64,000 bases of DNA from Pseudomonas sp. dw_358. GTDB lineage: Bacteria; Pseudomonadota; Gammaproteobacteria; Pseudomonadales; Pseudomonadaceae. The notes under the pieces are model-generated. The model saw only the letters and a list, made by a program, of their open reading frames with translations, had not been told where the DNA came from and made no database searches. Below, in pieces: positions 34,805-44,787 of the stretch. The position numbers and the translations under genes were made by a program. The stretch is from assembly GCF_018449655.1 (NCBI RefSeq), contig NZ_JAAVUX010000003.1, positions 62,001 through 126,000 on the forward strand. The letters are read 5' to 3'. Within the stretch, counting starts at the first letter, position 1; each line of letters opens with the position of its first letter.

Positions 34805-35524
34805 ATGCTCAAGCAAAGCCTCTTCGTCATCGCTGGCTTTCTCGTCAACCATGCTGTTGCCGATACCCTGCAACGTGAATGGGGTGATTACGACGTCAAG
34901 CTCGGCACCACGCCCTCGCGCAGCATGGCGGCCGGACTGGTGCAACCGGGCACCAGTGCCGATAACGTTCACGGCGGCGTCGACCTGACCCACGACAGCG
35001 GCTTCTATGCCGGTGAGTGGTCACCCAGCATGGGGCTCGATGCCATGCACACCATGGAAATAGACTCCTACGTCGGCTACAAGCACCCGTTCGACAACGT
35101 CATGGGTTATGAAGTCGGGGTGATCCACTACAGCTTTCCCGACCTGGATGGCAGCGACAGTCACGAGGTGTACGCCGGCCTCAAAGTCCTCGGCAGCCGC
35201 TTTGGCGCCGCCTTCAGCAACTCCACTGCCCAGCGCGACAGCACCCTGTTTGCCGATTTGGGCGGTCTGCCGCTGTTGCACATGGACATGAGCATGAAGG
35301 TTACCAGTCATGCCCTTACCACGCCTTACGCGGTGGACGATGGCGGCGAGGTGCGCGGTTTCAATGACTGGTCGGTGCAACTGTCGCGCTCGCTGATGGG
35401 GGTGGACCTGGCCTTCGTCTACACCGACTCCAGCCTGGCACGGACCGAGTGCGCGGCCTATTCGGGGCAGAATCCGGAGTGCGGCGGAGCGTTCACGGTT
35501 CGCGCGCAACGCTCGTTTTTCTGA
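34805..35524 (+). CDS. TorF-like putative outer-membrane porin
   Basis: 239 residues with signal peptide (MLKQSLFVIAGFLVNHAVA) and alternating beta-strand sequence (GGVDLTHDSGFYAGEWSPSM, EVGVIHYSFPDLDGSDSHEV, YAGLKVLGSRFGAAFSNST) that ends in FF, as outer-membrane barrels require. This matches the TorF/Gcw_chp putative porin family. Two Cys near the end (TECAAYSGQNPEC) could form a loop disulfide. No specific substrate is known. Confidence 0.87.
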   Translation: MLKQSLFVIAGFLVNHAVADTLQREWGDYDVKLGTTPSRSMAAGLVQPGTSADNVHGGVDLTHDSGFYAGEWSPSMGLDAMHTMEIDSYVGYKHPFDNVMGYEVGVIHYSFPDLDGSDSHEVYAGLKVLGSRFGAAFSNSTAQRDSTLFADLGGLPLLHMDMSMKVTSHALTTPYAVDDGGEVRGFNDWSVQLSRSLMGVDLAFVYTDSSLARTECAAYSGQNPECGGAFTVRAQRSFF

Positions 35525-35605
35525 GGCCTCTGGTTCTGGCCGGCTGAACTGCCGCTCCCCTGCGGTGCTCTACATCCCCAATGGTCACCATTGCAGGGAT
35601 ACGCC

Positions 35606-36472
35606 ATGTGGACGCCACCGCTGCGCTTGACTCTTGTGTCCGCTTTCTTGCTTGTCCTCCTCGCCGCGTGCACTCGGGCGGACCTCGCCTATCGCAACCT
35701 TGATGTGATCGTACCCTGGACCCTGGGCGATTACCTGGACATGAACCGCGACCAGAAAAGCTGGTTCAATGACCGGCTCAAGGAGCATCTGCGCTGGCAC
35801 TGCGCCACGCAGCTGCCGGCCAACCTGGCCTGGCTGGACAAGGTCCAGCAGATGGTCGCCAAAGATCAGGTCACTGACGAGCAGCTGCAACAGCGTACGG
35901 CCGAAGCCAAATTGGCGATAGCCGAGGTGGCCAGAGAGATCACTCCATCGGCCGTGCAATTGCTGCGAGGGCTGGACGACAACCAGATTCGCGCCATGCA
36001 GGAGTCATTCGCGGACGAACTGCGCAAGCGCCGCGAGGAGTTCGTCGCACCGCCGTTGCGCCAGCAGATCAGCGATCGCGCCAAGCGTATGCAAAAACGC
36101 TTGCTGCCTTGGTTCGGCACACTCACTGACGGTCAAAAGCAGCGTATCGACACTTGGTCAGCAGAACTGGGCGATCAGTACAAGCAATGGATCGACAACC
36201 GCGAGCACTGGCAAGGCTTGTTCCTCGATGCCCTGCACCATCGTCATGACGGCGATTTCCCCGCGCGGATCGCCCAGCTCCTGCAGCAACGCGAAAGCCT
36301 GTGGACGCCGCAGTACAAAGCGTCGTTCATGCAGACCGAGCAGGCCACGCGCCAACTGCTGATCGGTCTGATCGCCGAGAGCACGCCAGACCAACGCCAG
36401 CAGGTGCAGCAGAAACTGGTCGAACTGCGTCAGGACTTCAGCCAGCTCAAATGCCTGCAGGCTACCCAGTGA
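35606..36472 (+). CDS. DUF6279 family lipoprotein
   Basis: 288 residues from the ATG at 35606. The signal peptide ends in a lipobox (LLVLLAAC), so Cys23 is the lipidated residue. The mature protein is helical and rich in charged residues (RNRDQKSWFNDRLKEHLRWH-like, AREITPSAVQLLRGLDDNQI), as DUF6279. Role unknown. Its stop overlaps the convergent GNAT gene by 11 bases. Confidence 0.87.
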   Translation: MWTPPLRLTLVSAFLLVLLAACTRADLAYRNLDVIVPWTLGDYLDMNRDQKSWFNDRLKEHLRWHCATQLPANLAWLDKVQQMVAKDQVTDEQLQQRTAEAKLAIAEVAREITPSAVQLLRGLDDNQIRAMQESFADELRKRREEFVAPPLRQQISDRAKRMQKRLLPWFGTLTDGQKQRIDTWSAELGDQYKQWIDNREHWQGLFLDALHHRHDGDFPARIAQLLQQRESLWTPQYKASFMQTEQATRQLLIGLIAESTPDQRQQVQQKLVELRQDFSQLKCLQATQ

Positions 36473-37016
36473 CCGTGCTGCGTCGGGCGTTGATCAAGGT
36501 TTGAAAGGATATGGGCTCACGCACCGGGTGGCGATCATTGAGCGACAGGCACCAGCGATCGACATCCTGCTGCAGGTCCAGCCATGCGTGCGGCCCCAAG
36601 CGCACGAAGCCCAGCGCTTCATGAAGCGCCAGACCGTGCTCGGCGGCAGGAGAGACCAACGCATACGCCGCCAGGTACCCCTGGGAAGCCAGATCGTGCA
36701 GGGCCTGGCGATACAATCGCTCTGCCGTCCCGGCGGGGGCTTTGGGGTCCACGTGAAGCGCCACGTCGGCGGACCAGCGATAGGCGCCGCCGCGATGGGG
36801 CCGGGCATAGGCAAAACCCAGACAACGCCCGCCATCGAAGGCCATCAGGAACGGGAAATCGCGCAAAGTGGTTTCAATCAGCTGCAAGAGCCCCTGATCG
36901 CTGCCGCTCAACAGGGCGGGGGCAACGCTCAAGGGGTTGCCTGGCAACTGCAATATCGCCCGGACCGAAGCGACGTCATGGCCCAGGGCGGGCCTGACAA
37001 CGGATAACTTCATCAC
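36462..37016 (-). CDS. GNAT family N-acetyltransferase (phosphinothricin-type)
   Basis: 184 residues with GRCLGFAYARPHRGGAYRWS, DVALHVDPKAPAGTAERLYR and LVSPAAEHGLALHEALGFVR, the order seen in phosphinothricin/methionine-sulfoximine acetyltransferases. The usual basic-G-x-G loop is degenerate (DPKAPAGTAERLYRQ), so activity should be confirmed. The start is the ATG at 37016. Confidence 0.88.
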   Translation of the reverse strand: MMKLSVVRPALGHDVASVRAILQLPGNPLSVAPALLSGSDQGLLQLIETTLRDFPFLMAFDGGRCLGFAYARPHRGGAYRWSADVALHVDPKAPAGTAERLYRQALHDLASQGYLAAYALVSPAAEHGLALHEALGFVRLGPHAWLDLQQDVDRWCLSLNDRHPVREPISFQTLINARRSTVTG

Positions 37017-37250
37017 TCATATCCCAAGGATGCCCGGCAGTACGGTCCTGAACGGCGGGGCATGGTTCATGTTTGGCGTGCTCGATGGATCCAACATGAG
37101 CGAAGGAGGCAAGTTTGGCACAACTCCTTGCACATATTCCAGACCATGCGGTCCGCTTGTCGATTTTCCGATGACCGTTGTCGTACTGGAGTCACGACGT
37201 CTATGCTCGCCGCCATCGCATTGATTTCAATCACCCTGACGAGGCATACC

Positions 37251-37646
37251 ATGCACACCAAAAGCGTTCTGGCCCACAGCGATGTCCTGCGAATCATGCA
37301 GGCCGCCCGGGCCGAAGCGGTCGAGAATCAATGGGCCGTGAGCATCGCCATCGTCGATGATGGCGGTCATCTGCTGGCCCTTGAACGTCTGGACGGCGCC
37401 ACCCCCGCCACCGCCCGCCTCGCCCCGGCCAAAGCCAGAACGGCCGCTCTGGGGCGCCGTGAAAGCCGTTTGTACGAAGAACTGGCCACGGAACGGGTAG
37501 CATTTCTTTCGGCCGAAGGCTTCACCTGCCTGGAGGGTGCCGTTCCGGTGGTCCATGACGGCCAGGTGATCGGTGCGGTCGGCGTGTCGGGGGTCAAGTC
37601 ATCGGACGATGCGCGCATCGCCAAAGCTGGAATCGCTGCGCTGTAG
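37251..37646 (+). CDS. GlcG/HbpS family heme-binding-type protein
   Basis: 131 residues from the ATG at 37251 (GAGG upstream). It has the HbpS/GlcG fold signatures SIAIVDDGGHLLALERLDGA, APAKARTAALGRRESRLYEE and VVHDGQVIGAVGVSG. Members bind heme or act in glycolate metabolism neighbourhoods; no glc gene is near here. The gene is monocistronic after a 234-base gap that holds no gene I can support. Confidence 0.9.
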   Translation: MHTKSVLAHSDVLRIMQAARAEAVENQWAVSIAIVDDGGHLLALERLDGATPATARLAPAKARTAALGRRESRLYEELATERVAFLSAEGFTCLEGAVPVVHDGQVIGAVGVSGVKSSDDARIAKAGIAAL

Positions 37647-37735
37647 CAAGGCTTCGGTGGATTTAATCCTGCGCGGGTTTGTCCCGAGGCGAACAGGGTT
37701 TATCATGGCGGACTGCCCTTTTCAGGAGTTGTTGC

Positions 37736-38674
37736 ATGACCCTCTCGTTCGCCGCCAAGGCCGCCGTGCTGCTGCTGTTCATCGGCAGCACGCTTTACGT
37801 GCACCTGCGCGGCAAGGCGCGCCTGCCGGTGTTGCGCCAGTTCGTCAACCACTCGGCACTGTTCGCGCCCTATAACGCGCTGATGTACATGTTCTCCGGG
37901 GTCCCGTCCAAACCGTACCTGGACCGCACCAGATTCCCCGAGCTGGACCTGCTCAGGGACAACTGGCAGACCATTCGCGACGAGGCCATGCACCTGTTCG
38001 ACGAGGGCTATATTCGCGCCGCCGCCAAGGACAACGACGCCGGGTTCGGTTCGTTTTTCAAGAAGGGCTGGAAGCGCTTCTACCTCAAGTGGTACGACAA
38101 ATCCCTGCCGTCCGCCAATCTGCTTTGCCCCAAGACCGTGGAGTTGGTCAACCGCATCCCTAACGTCAAAGGTGCGATGTTCGCCCTGCTGCCAGGCGGC
38201 AGCCATCTGAACCCGCACCGCGACCCCTTCGCCGGCTCGCTGCGCTATCACCTGGGGCTGTCCACACCGAACTCCGATGACTGCCGCATCTATGTGGATG
38301 GCAACGTCTATGCCTGGCGCGATGGTCAGGACGTGATGTTCGACGAAACCTACGTGCACTGGGTCAAGAACGAAACGGAAGTCACTCGGGTAATTCTGTT
38401 TTGCGACATCGAACGGCCGCTGAGCAGTCGGCTGATGACCCGCATCAACCGCAGCGTCAGCGCTTTCCTCGGCCGCGCCACCGCGCCGCAGAATACCGAT
38501 GACGAACGGGTGGGTGGCATCAACCAGGCCTATGCCTGGAGCAAGCGCTTCAGTAACGGCTTCAGCGGCCAGGTGAAGAAATTCAAGAAGGCCAACCCCA
38601 AGGCCTACCGGATCCTGCGCCCGGTGCTGGCGGTCGTGGTAGCGGCGTTGGTAGTGTATTGGTTGTTTGGTTGA
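37736..38674 (+). CDS. lpxO: Lipid A hydroxylase LpxO (Asp/Asn beta-hydroxylase family)
   Basis: 312 residues from the ATG at 37736 (AGGAG). An N-terminal membrane anchor (AAKAAVLLLFIGSTLYVHL) and a C-terminal helix (LAVVVAALVVYWLFG) bracket a 2-oxoglutarate/Fe(II) domain with HLNPHRDPFAGSLRYHLGL and FDETYVHWVKNETEVTRVIL, supplying the metal ligands and the cosubstrate Arg. LpxO hydroxylates the secondary acyl chain of lipid A in Pseudomonas. It ends in a REP-like inverted repeat. Confidence 0.92.
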   Translation: MTLSFAAKAAVLLLFIGSTLYVHLRGKARLPVLRQFVNHSALFAPYNALMYMFSGVPSKPYLDRTRFPELDLLRDNWQTIRDEAMHLFDEGYIRAAAKDNDAGFGSFFKKGWKRFYLKWYDKSLPSANLLCPKTVELVNRIPNVKGAMFALLPGGSHLNPHRDPFAGSLRYHLGLSTPNSDDCRIYVDGNVYAWRDGQDVMFDETYVHWVKNETEVTRVILFCDIERPLSSRLMTRINRSVSAFLGRATAPQNTDDERVGGINQAYAWSKRFSNGFSGQVKKFKKANPKAYRILRPVLAVVVAALVVYWLFG

Positions 38675-38688
38675 GTCGGTATAACGGC

Positions 38689-38760
38689 CATCGCGACCAA
38701 AGTCGGCTCCTCCTGTGTGAAAGCACATCCATGACGCAGGAGCCGACCTTGGTCGCGATG
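38689..38760. repeat. REP-like inverted repeat between lpxO and cysK
   Basis: CATCGCGACCAAA-GTCGGCTCC at the left pairs with GGAGCCGACCTTGGTCGCGATG at the right, a stem of over 20 bp with one mismatch around a 28-base loop. It lies between the convergent lpxO and cysK genes and so can serve as a shared terminator, although no T-run follows either arm. The sequence resembles Pseudomonas REP elements. Confidence 0.85.
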
Positions 38761-38779
38761 CAGGCACCTCGGCCCGACG

Positions 38780-39754
38780 TCAGGCCTGCAGCTCAGCCTC
38801 GGTGAACAAGTCACTGAACAACATGCTCGACAGATAACGCTCCCCCGAATCAGGCAGGATCACCACAATGGTCTTGCCCTGCATCTCCGGCTTCTCTGCC
38901 AGCCGCACCGCCGCCGCCATGGCCGCGCCACAGGAAATTCCGCAGAGAATACCCTCCTCTTGCATCAAGCGCAGGGCCATCGCCTTGGCTTCTTCATCGC
39001 CCACCAGTTCGACCCGATCAACAATCGACAGATCCAGGTTCTTAGGCACGAATCCGGCGCCGATGCCTTGGATCTTGTGCGGGCTGGGCTTGATTTCTTC
39101 GCCGGCGAGGGCCTGGGTGATCACCGGCGAGCCGATGGGCTCCACGGCCACCGAAAGGATCGACTTGCCTTGGGTATGCTTGATATAGCGGGATACGCCA
39201 GTGATGGTCCCCCCCGTGCCGACCCCGGCCACCAGCACATCCACAGCGCCGTCGGTGTCGTTCCAGATTTCCGGGCCGGTGGTCTTTTCGTGAATGGCCG
39301 GGTTGGCCGGGTTGTCGAACTGCTGGGGCAGGAAGTACTTGCCTGGGTCGCTGGCGGCGATTTCGTCAGCCTTCTCGATCGCGCCTTTCATGCCTTTGGC
39401 AGGCTCTGTCAGGATGATCTCGGCACCCAGGGCCTTGAGCACCTTGCGCCGCTCGATGCTCATGGAGGCCGGCATGGTCAGGGCTAATGTGTAGCCCCGC
39501 GCCGCCGCGACGAAGGCCAGGCCGATGCCGGTGTTGCCGGAGGTTGGTTCGATGATGGTCATGCCCGGCTTGAGTTTGCCGCTGCTTTCGGCATCCCAGA
39601 TCATGTTCGCCCCCACCCGGCATTTGACCGAGTATCCCGGGTTGCGACCTTCGATCTTGGCCAGGATGGTCACGCCACGTGGCGCGATACGGTTGATCTG
39701 GACCAGCGGCGTGTTGCCGATGGAATGGGCGTTGTCGGCGAAGATGCGGCTCAT
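38780..39754 (-). CDS. cysK: Cysteine synthase A (O-acetylserine sulfhydrylase)
   Basis: 324 residues from the ATG at 39754. The PLP-binding Lys is in [11 protein letters not shown] (about residue 44), the substrate loop is [10 protein letters not shown], and the phosphate-binding glycine loop is [10 protein letters not shown]. It makes cysteine from O-acetylserine and sulfide in the cytoplasm. The sequence is closer to CysK than CysM. Divergent from the DUF748 gene. Confidence 0.95.
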   Translation of the reverse strand: MSRIFADNAHSIGNTPLVQINRIAPRGVTILAKIEGRNPGYSVKCRVGANMIWDAESSGKLKPGMTIIEPTSGNTGIGLAFVAAARGYTLALTMPASMSIERRKVLKALGAEIILTEPAKGMKGAIEKADEIAASDPGKYFLPQQFDNPANPAIHEKTTGPEIWNDTDGAVDVLVAGVGTGGTITGVSRYIKHTQGKSILSVAVEPIGSPVITQALAGEEIKPSPHKIQGIGAGFVPKNLDLSIVDRVELVGDEEAKAMALRLMQEEGILCGISCGAAMAAAVRLAEKPEMQGKTIVVILPDSGERYLSSMLFSDLFTEAELQA

Positions 39755-39882
39755 GGTCAGGTGGTCCTTGTGGGCCTGCGAGAAAACCAGAGGGTATGCC
39801 CCACGGCCGGACGCGTCCACCCCCGAGCGAACCCGCGCACGCGCGCGGAGTCCATCGAGTAACACAGACACGGACTGCTCCC

Positions 39883-40959
39883 ATGAAACGTCGCTATAGC
39901 TGGCCATTCGGGATATTGGTAACCCTCGTCGTTTTGCTGATTGCTGTGCACATCGCGCTGCCCATCGTGGTGCGTAATGAATTGAACAAGAAACTGGCAG
40001 ACATGGGCGCGTACAGCGGCCATATCGACGATGTCGACCTGGCGCTGTGGCGCGGGGCCTACAAGATCAACGGTCTGAAGATCGTCAAGACCGAAGGCAA
40101 GGTGCCGGTACCGCTGCTGGCGGTGCCCTTGATCGACCTGTCGGTCAGTTGGCACTCGCTATGGTACGACCACGCAGTGGTCGCACGCGTGGAGTTCAGC
40201 CACCCGGAACTCAATTTTGTCGACGGGGGCTCCAACAAACAGGCCTCTCAGACCGGTGCTGGCACCGATTGGCGCGAACAGATGAGCAAACTGTTGCCCA
40301 TCACGCTGAACGAAGTACGGGTGGACGACGGCAAGATCAGCTTTCGCAATTTCAGCTCCAAACCACCGGTCAACCTCAGCGCCAGCGAGATCGACGCCAG
40401 TTTGTACAACTTGACCAATGTCGAGGACAAACAGGGAAAGCGCGACGCCCGCTTTGACGGCAAGGCCCGACTGTTCGGCCAGGCCCCGCTGGACGTCAGC
40501 GCCACTTTTGACCCCTTCAGCAAGGACGTCGAAGACTTCCAATTTCGCCTGCGCACCACGGGCGTCGAACTGCGCCGGCTCAATGATTTCTCTTCTGCCT
40601 ATGCCAAGTTCGACTTCAACGCCGGCACCGGCGATGTCGTCGTCGAGGCCGATGCCAAGAAAGGCCAACTCAGCGGCTATATCAAACCGCTGCTGCACAA
40701 TGTCGATGTGTTCAATTGGCAGCAAGACGTCGAGAACAAGGACAAAGGCTTTTTCCGCTCGGTGTGGGAAGCCTTGGTCGGTGGTACGCAGACGCTGCTG
40801 AAGAACCAGAGCAAAAACCAGTTTGCCACTCGCGTCGAGCTCAATGGCAACATTCACCGGCAGGATATCAGCGCCTTGCAGGCCTTCTGGGAAATCTTGC
40901 ACAACGGCTTCGTGCAGGCATTCAATGCACACTACGAGCAAACGCCGCCCAAGGAATGA
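39883..40959 (+). CDS. DUF748 family inner-membrane-anchored envelope protein
   Basis: 358 residues from the ATG at 39883. One N-terminal helix ([20 protein letters not shown]) anchors a periplasmic domain with the DUF748/AsmA-like pattern ([68 protein letters not shown]). AsmA-type proteins are linked to lipid or protein movement across the envelope. The molecular role of this one is unknown. Confidence 0.9.
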   Translation: MKRRYSWPFGILVTLVVLLIAVHIALPIVVRNELNKKLADMGAYSGHIDDVDLALWRGAYKINGLKIVKTEGKVPVPLLAVPLIDLSVSWHSLWYDHAVVARVEFSHPELNFVDGGSNKQASQTGAGTDWREQMSKLLPITLNEVRVDDGKISFRNFSSKPPVNLSASEIDASLYNLTNVEDKQGKRDARFDGKARLFGQAPLDVSATFDPFSKDVEDFQFRLRTTGVELRRLNDFSSAYAKFDFNAGTGDVVVEADAKKGQLSGYIKPLLHNVDVFNWQQDVENKDKGFFRSVWEALVGGTQTLLKNQSKNQFATRVELNGNIHRQDISALQAFWEILHNGFVQAFNAHYEQTPPKE

Positions 40960-41051
40960 CCGGTTTGCCCCGCTGCGTTCTGGGCAATGGGCATGTACTA
41001 TCCTCAGCACCCTGCGGGCAGGCGATGAAATCCATTTAGAGGGACAGTTCG

Positions 41052-41897
41052 ATGAAGTTCGAAGGCACCAGCGCTTACGTCGCCACCGATGACTTGAAGC
41101 TTGCGGTCAACGCGGCCATCACCTTGCAACGCCCGCTGCTGGTCAAAGGCGAACCGGGCACCGGCAAGACCATGCTGGCCGAGCAACTGGCCGACTCTTT
41201 CGGCGCGCGCCTGATTACCTGGCACATCAAATCCACCACCAAGGCGCATCAGGGCCTGTACGAGTACGATGCGGTCAGCCGCCTGCGCGACTCGCAACTG
41301 GGCGTGGACAAAGTGCATGACGTGCGCAATTACCTGAAGAAAGGCAAGTTGTGGGAGGCGTTCGAGTCCGAAGAGCGGGTCATTCTGCTGATCGATGAAA
41401 TCGACAAGGCCGACATCGAGTTTCCCAACGACCTGTTGCAGGAACTCGACAAAATGGAGTTCTACGTTTACGAGATCGATGAAACCATCAAAGCCAGGCA
41501 GCGGCCGATCATCATCATCACCTCCAACAACGAGAAAGAACTGCCGGACGCCTTTCTGCGCCGTTGTTTTTTCCACTACATCGCTTTCCCGGACCGCGTG
41601 ACGCTGCAGAAAATCGTCGACGTGCATTACCCCGACATTAAGAAGTCGCTGGTCAGCGAAGCCCTGGATGTGTTCTTCGATGTGCGCAAAGTCCCGGGCC
41701 TGAAGAAAAAGCCCTCCACCTCCGAACTGGTGGACTGGCTCAAACTGCTGATGGCCGACAATATCGGCGAAGCCGTGCTGCGCGAGCGTGACCCTACCAA
41801 GGCCATTCCGCCTCTGGCCGGCGCATTGGTGAAGAACGAACAGGACGTTCAACTGCTTGAGCGTCTGGCCTTCATGAGCCGCCGCGGCAATCGCTGA
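41052..41897 (+). CDS. MoxR-type AAA+ ATPase
   Basis: 281 residues with Walker A GEPGTGKTML, Walker B VILLIDEIDKAD and a sensor-1 region IITSNNEKELPDAFLRRCFF. MoxR ATPases act as chaperones that mature or activate partner complexes carrying VWA domains, and a VWA gene lies 12 bases downstream. AGAGGGAC precedes the ATG. The target of this pair is not evident in the window. Confidence 0.94.
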   Translation: MKFEGTSAYVATDDLKLAVNAAITLQRPLLVKGEPGTGKTMLAEQLADSFGARLITWHIKSTTKAHQGLYEYDAVSRLRDSQLGVDKVHDVRNYLKKGKLWEAFESEERVILLIDEIDKADIEFPNDLLQELDKMEFYVYEIDETIKARQRPIIIITSNNEKELPDAFLRRCFFHYIAFPDRVTLQKIVDVHYPDIKKSLVSEALDVFFDVRKVPGLKKKPSTSELVDWLKLLMADNIGEAVLRERDPTKAIPPLAGALVKNEQDVQLLERLAFMSRRGNR

Positions 41898-41909
41898 GAG
41901 GCCCTGACG

Positions 41910-43088
41910 ATGTTGCTCAATCTGTTCAATGAAATGCGTGCGGCCAAGGTGCCGGTTTCGGTGCGCGAGCTGCTCGACCTGATCAATGCCCTGGAACAGC
42001 GCGTGGTGTTCGCCGACATGGACGAATTCTACTACCTGGCGCGGGCCATTCTGGTCAAGGACGAGCGCCACTTCGACAAGTTTGACCGCGCTTTCAGCGC
42101 CTACTTTCAAGGTCTGGAAAAGCTGGATGACGCCTTGCAGGCGCTGATTCCCGAAGAGTGGCTGCGCAGGGAATTCGAGCGCAGCCTGACGGCTGATGAG
42201 CGCGCCCAGATCCAGTCCCTGGGTGGCCTGGACAAGTTGATCGAAGCGTTCAAGCAACGCCTCGAAGAACAAAAGGAACGGCATGCCGGCGGCAATAAAT
42301 GGATCGGCACCGGCGGCACCAGCCCGTTCGGCTCCGGCGGCTTCAACCCTGAAGGCATCCGTGTGGGCGACGCCGGAGAACGCAAGGGCAAAGCGGTCAA
42401 GGTCTGGGACCAACGCGAATACAAGAACCTGGACGACGCGGTGGAACTGGGCACCCGCAACATCAAGGTGGCACTGCGCCGCCTGCGCAAGTTCGCGCGC
42501 CAGGGCGCAGCCGATGAACTGGACATCGACGGCACCATCGACCACACCGCACGGGACGCCGGGCTGCTGAACATCCAGATGCGCCCGGAGCGGCGCAACA
42601 GCGTGAAGTTACTGTTGCTGCTGGACATCGGCGGTTCAATGGACGCCCACGTCAAAATTTGCGAAGAGCTGTTTTCCGCGTGCCGAACCGAGTTCAAGCA
42701 CCTGGAATATTTCTACTTCCACAACTGCGTATACGAATCGGTCTGGAAGAACAACCTGCGTCGCACCTCGGAACGTTTCAATACCCAGGACTTGCTCCAC
42801 AAGTACGGCCCGGATTACAAAGTGGTGTTCGTCGGCGATGCGGCCATGGCCCCTTACGAGATCACTCAGGCGGGGGGCAGCGTGGAGCATTGGAATGAAG
42901 AAGCCGGGGCCGTATGGATACAGCGGTTCATGGCCAAGTATCGCAAGTTGATCTGGATCAACCCGTACCCGAAAGAGGCATGGGCCTATACCGCCTCGAC
43001 GAACATGGTTCGCGAGTTGGTGGAGGAGCAGATGTATCCGTTGACGTTAAGGGGATTGGAGGAAGGGATGCGGTTTTTATCCAAGTAA
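41910..43088 (+). CDS. VWA domain protein (CoxE-like), MoxR partner
   Basis: 392 residues. The N-terminal half is helical (LFNEMRAAKVPVSVRELLDL). A VWA domain begins near residue 230, with MIDAS motif LLLDIGGSMDAH, which is D-x-G-x-S instead of the classic D-x-S-x-S. YFHNCVYESVWKN and VGDAAMAPYEI follow. It is expected to form a metal-dependent complex with the preceding MoxR ATPase. The cellular role of this pair is unknown; the layout is conserved in Pseudomonas as far as I recall. Confidence 0.9.
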   Translation: MLLNLFNEMRAAKVPVSVRELLDLINALEQRVVFADMDEFYYLARAILVKDERHFDKFDRAFSAYFQGLEKLDDALQALIPEEWLRREFERSLTADERAQIQSLGGLDKLIEAFKQRLEEQKERHAGGNKWIGTGGTSPFGSGGFNPEGIRVGDAGERKGKAVKVWDQREYKNLDDAVELGTRNIKVALRRLRKFARQGAADELDIDGTIDHTARDAGLLNIQMRPERRNSVKLLLLLDIGGSMDAHVKICEELFSACRTEFKHLEYFYFHNCVYESVWKNNLRRTSERFNTQDLLHKYGPDYKVVFVGDAAMAPYEITQAGGSVEHWNEEAGAVWIQRFMAKYRKLIWINPYPKEAWAYTASTNMVRELVEEQMYPLTLRGLEEGMRFLSK

Positions 43089-43168
43089 TCGTCTCCCCCT
43101 GCCGGGACCGAGCGTGCCGGGAACCGGCCGACCTCGCCTTCCAGTCACCCTCGGACCTGCAGAGGGAT

Positions 43169-44086
43169 TCAAGCAAACTGCGTCATGAACCGCTGATGCT
43201 CGACCACCGCGCCTTCCTGCACCACCACCTTCAATCTCACCTCATCCCCCGGCAGGCACTGTGCCAGCCGTGCCAGTGCCAGCGGCGTCAGGGCTCCCAG
43301 CCGAGGATAGCCGCCGATGGTCTGCCGGTCGTTGAGCAGCACGATCGGCTGACCGTCCGGTGGCACCTGGACGCCGCCCAGGGGAATGCCTTCGGAGATC
43401 AGCGCCTTGCCTTGGTACTGCAAGGCCGGGCCCGACAGGCGAATGCCCATGCGGTCACCACGGCTGTCCAGAGTCCATGGCAGATTGAAGGCATCGAACA
43501 AGCTCTGCCCGGCGAACTCACCCAACTGTGCGCCCATGATCAGGTCCAGGCGGGGCATGTCGCTGTAAACCGGCGTCACGCCACGGGGCATGCCGCGTGT
43601 CTGACCCAGCGGCCCTCGATAGCCGAGAGTGGCACCCACCTGCAGCGCCCGCCCCTGGCCGTCCAGGCCGCCGAGCGCCTCGCGCACCACCGTCGAACAG
43701 CTGCCGAGCACGGTCGGCGCGTCAAACCCGCCTGGGGCCGCAAGGTAGGCGCGGGCACCGGATAACCGCAGATGCAATTGCAGCGCCTGCCCCCTGCGCA
43801 GCATGAAGTTTCGCCACGGTTGCAGCGGCTCGCCATCGATACGCGCGTCAAGATCGGCACCCGCCAGAGCCAGCTGGCAATCCTCCTCGGCCAGCAGCGT
43901 CAGGCCACCCAGGGCCACTTCCACGACTGCCGCGCCCGGTGCATTGCCCAAGAGCCAATTGGCCCAGGCCATCGCCACCCAGTCCAGCGCCCCGCCTTGA
44001 GTCACCCCCAGATGACGAACGCCAAACCGGCCAGCATCCTGCAGCAGGCACAACGGCGTGCTGGCCTGTACGGTCAGGCGGCTCAT
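43169..44086 (-). CDS. pxpC: 5-oxoprolinase subunit PxpC (KipA-type)
   Basis: 305 residues: FGVRHLGVTQGGALDWVAMA, NAPGAAVVEVALGGLTL and QPIVLLNDRQTIGGYPRLG are the KipA/PxpC (biotin-dependent carboxyltransferase-like) signatures. With PxpA and PxpB it hydrolyses 5-oxoproline to glutamate using ATP. The start overlaps the pxpB stop by four bases. Confidence 0.93.
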   Translation of the reverse strand: MSRLTVQASTPLCLLQDAGRFGVRHLGVTQGGALDWVAMAWANWLLGNAPGAAVVEVALGGLTLLAEEDCQLALAGADLDARIDGEPLQPWRNFMLRRGQALQLHLRLSGARAYLAAPGGFDAPTVLGSCSTVVREALGGLDGQGRALQVGATLGYRGPLGQTRGMPRGVTPVYSDMPRLDLIMGAQLGEFAGQSLFDAFNLPWTLDSRGDRMGIRLSGPALQYQGKALISEGIPLGGVQVPPDGQPIVLLNDRQTIGGYPRLGALTPLALARLAQCLPGDEVRLKVVVQEGAVVEHQRFMTQFA

Positions 44087-44787
44087 GGGCGCTCCTCAAG
44101 CGGCGCATCATCGCCGCCCTTATTGATGAAGGCGGCACGGTCCACCGCCACGAATCGCACCCGGTCGCCCGGTTGCAACAGGCTGTAACCCTCTCGCTCG
44201 CGATCGAACAGCCGGCTGGCCGTACGCCCGATCAGGTTCCAGCCTCCGGGTGACTGCACCGGGTAAGCGGCGGTCTGCCGCTCGCCAATGGCGACACTAC
44301 CGGCAGGCACCCGCTGACGGGGCGTGGTCAGGCGCGGGGTGGCAATGCTTTCGTCTACCAGCCCCATGAAGGCGAAACCCGGAACGAAGCCCAAGGCGAA
44401 CACCTGATACTCGCGAGCGGTATGGCAAGCGATCACCGACGCGACGGTCTGCCGACTGCGCTCGGCGATCCGCGCCAACTCGGGGCCGACACTCAGGTCG
44501 TACCACACGGCAATCTCATGCAATCGACCGGGTGCGCCCGTCTCCGGTTGCAAAGTGTCGAGCACCTGAGCGATGCGTTCCCGGGCCTGTGCCGGGCTCA
44601 GTACCAACAGGTCGTAATGGATCATGAGCGTGGTGTAGGAAGGCACCAGATCCACCAGATGCGTACCGAAGGCCTCTCGAAGACGCCTCGCCGCAGCGAG
44701 CATCCAGGGCATGTTGGCTTCGTCGATGACCTCGAACAGACGCACCATCAGACAGTCGATGGCCACCACTTCAATCCTGGCCTTCAC
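44083..44787 (-). CDS. pxpB: 5-oxoprolinase subunit PxpB (KipI-type)
   Basis: 234 residues with [40 protein letters not shown] and [20 protein letters not shown], then [20 protein letters not shown], the usual KipI/PxpB motifs. The original Bacillus KipI inhibits the sporulation kinase KinA; in gene triplets like this one the function is 5-oxoprolinase. It overlaps pxpA and pxpC by four bases each. Confidence 0.93.
   Translation of the reverse strand: MKARIEVVAIDCLMVRLFEVIDEANMPWMLAAARRLREAFGTHLVDLVPSYTTLMIHYDLLVLSPAQARERIAQVLDTLQPETGAPGRLHEIAVWYDLSVGPELARIAERSRQTVASVIACHTAREYQVFALGFVPGFAFMGLVDESIATPRLTTPRQRVPAGSVAIGERQTAAYPVQSPGGWNLIGRTASRLFDREREGYSLLQPGDRVRFVAVDRAAFINKGGDDAPLEERP

Noticed and set aside
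37116..37131. Sigma-54-like TGGCAC ... TTGC upstream of the GlcG-like gene
   Set aside because: GG and GC are separated by 11 bases instead of the strict 10, and no activator-type site is visible.
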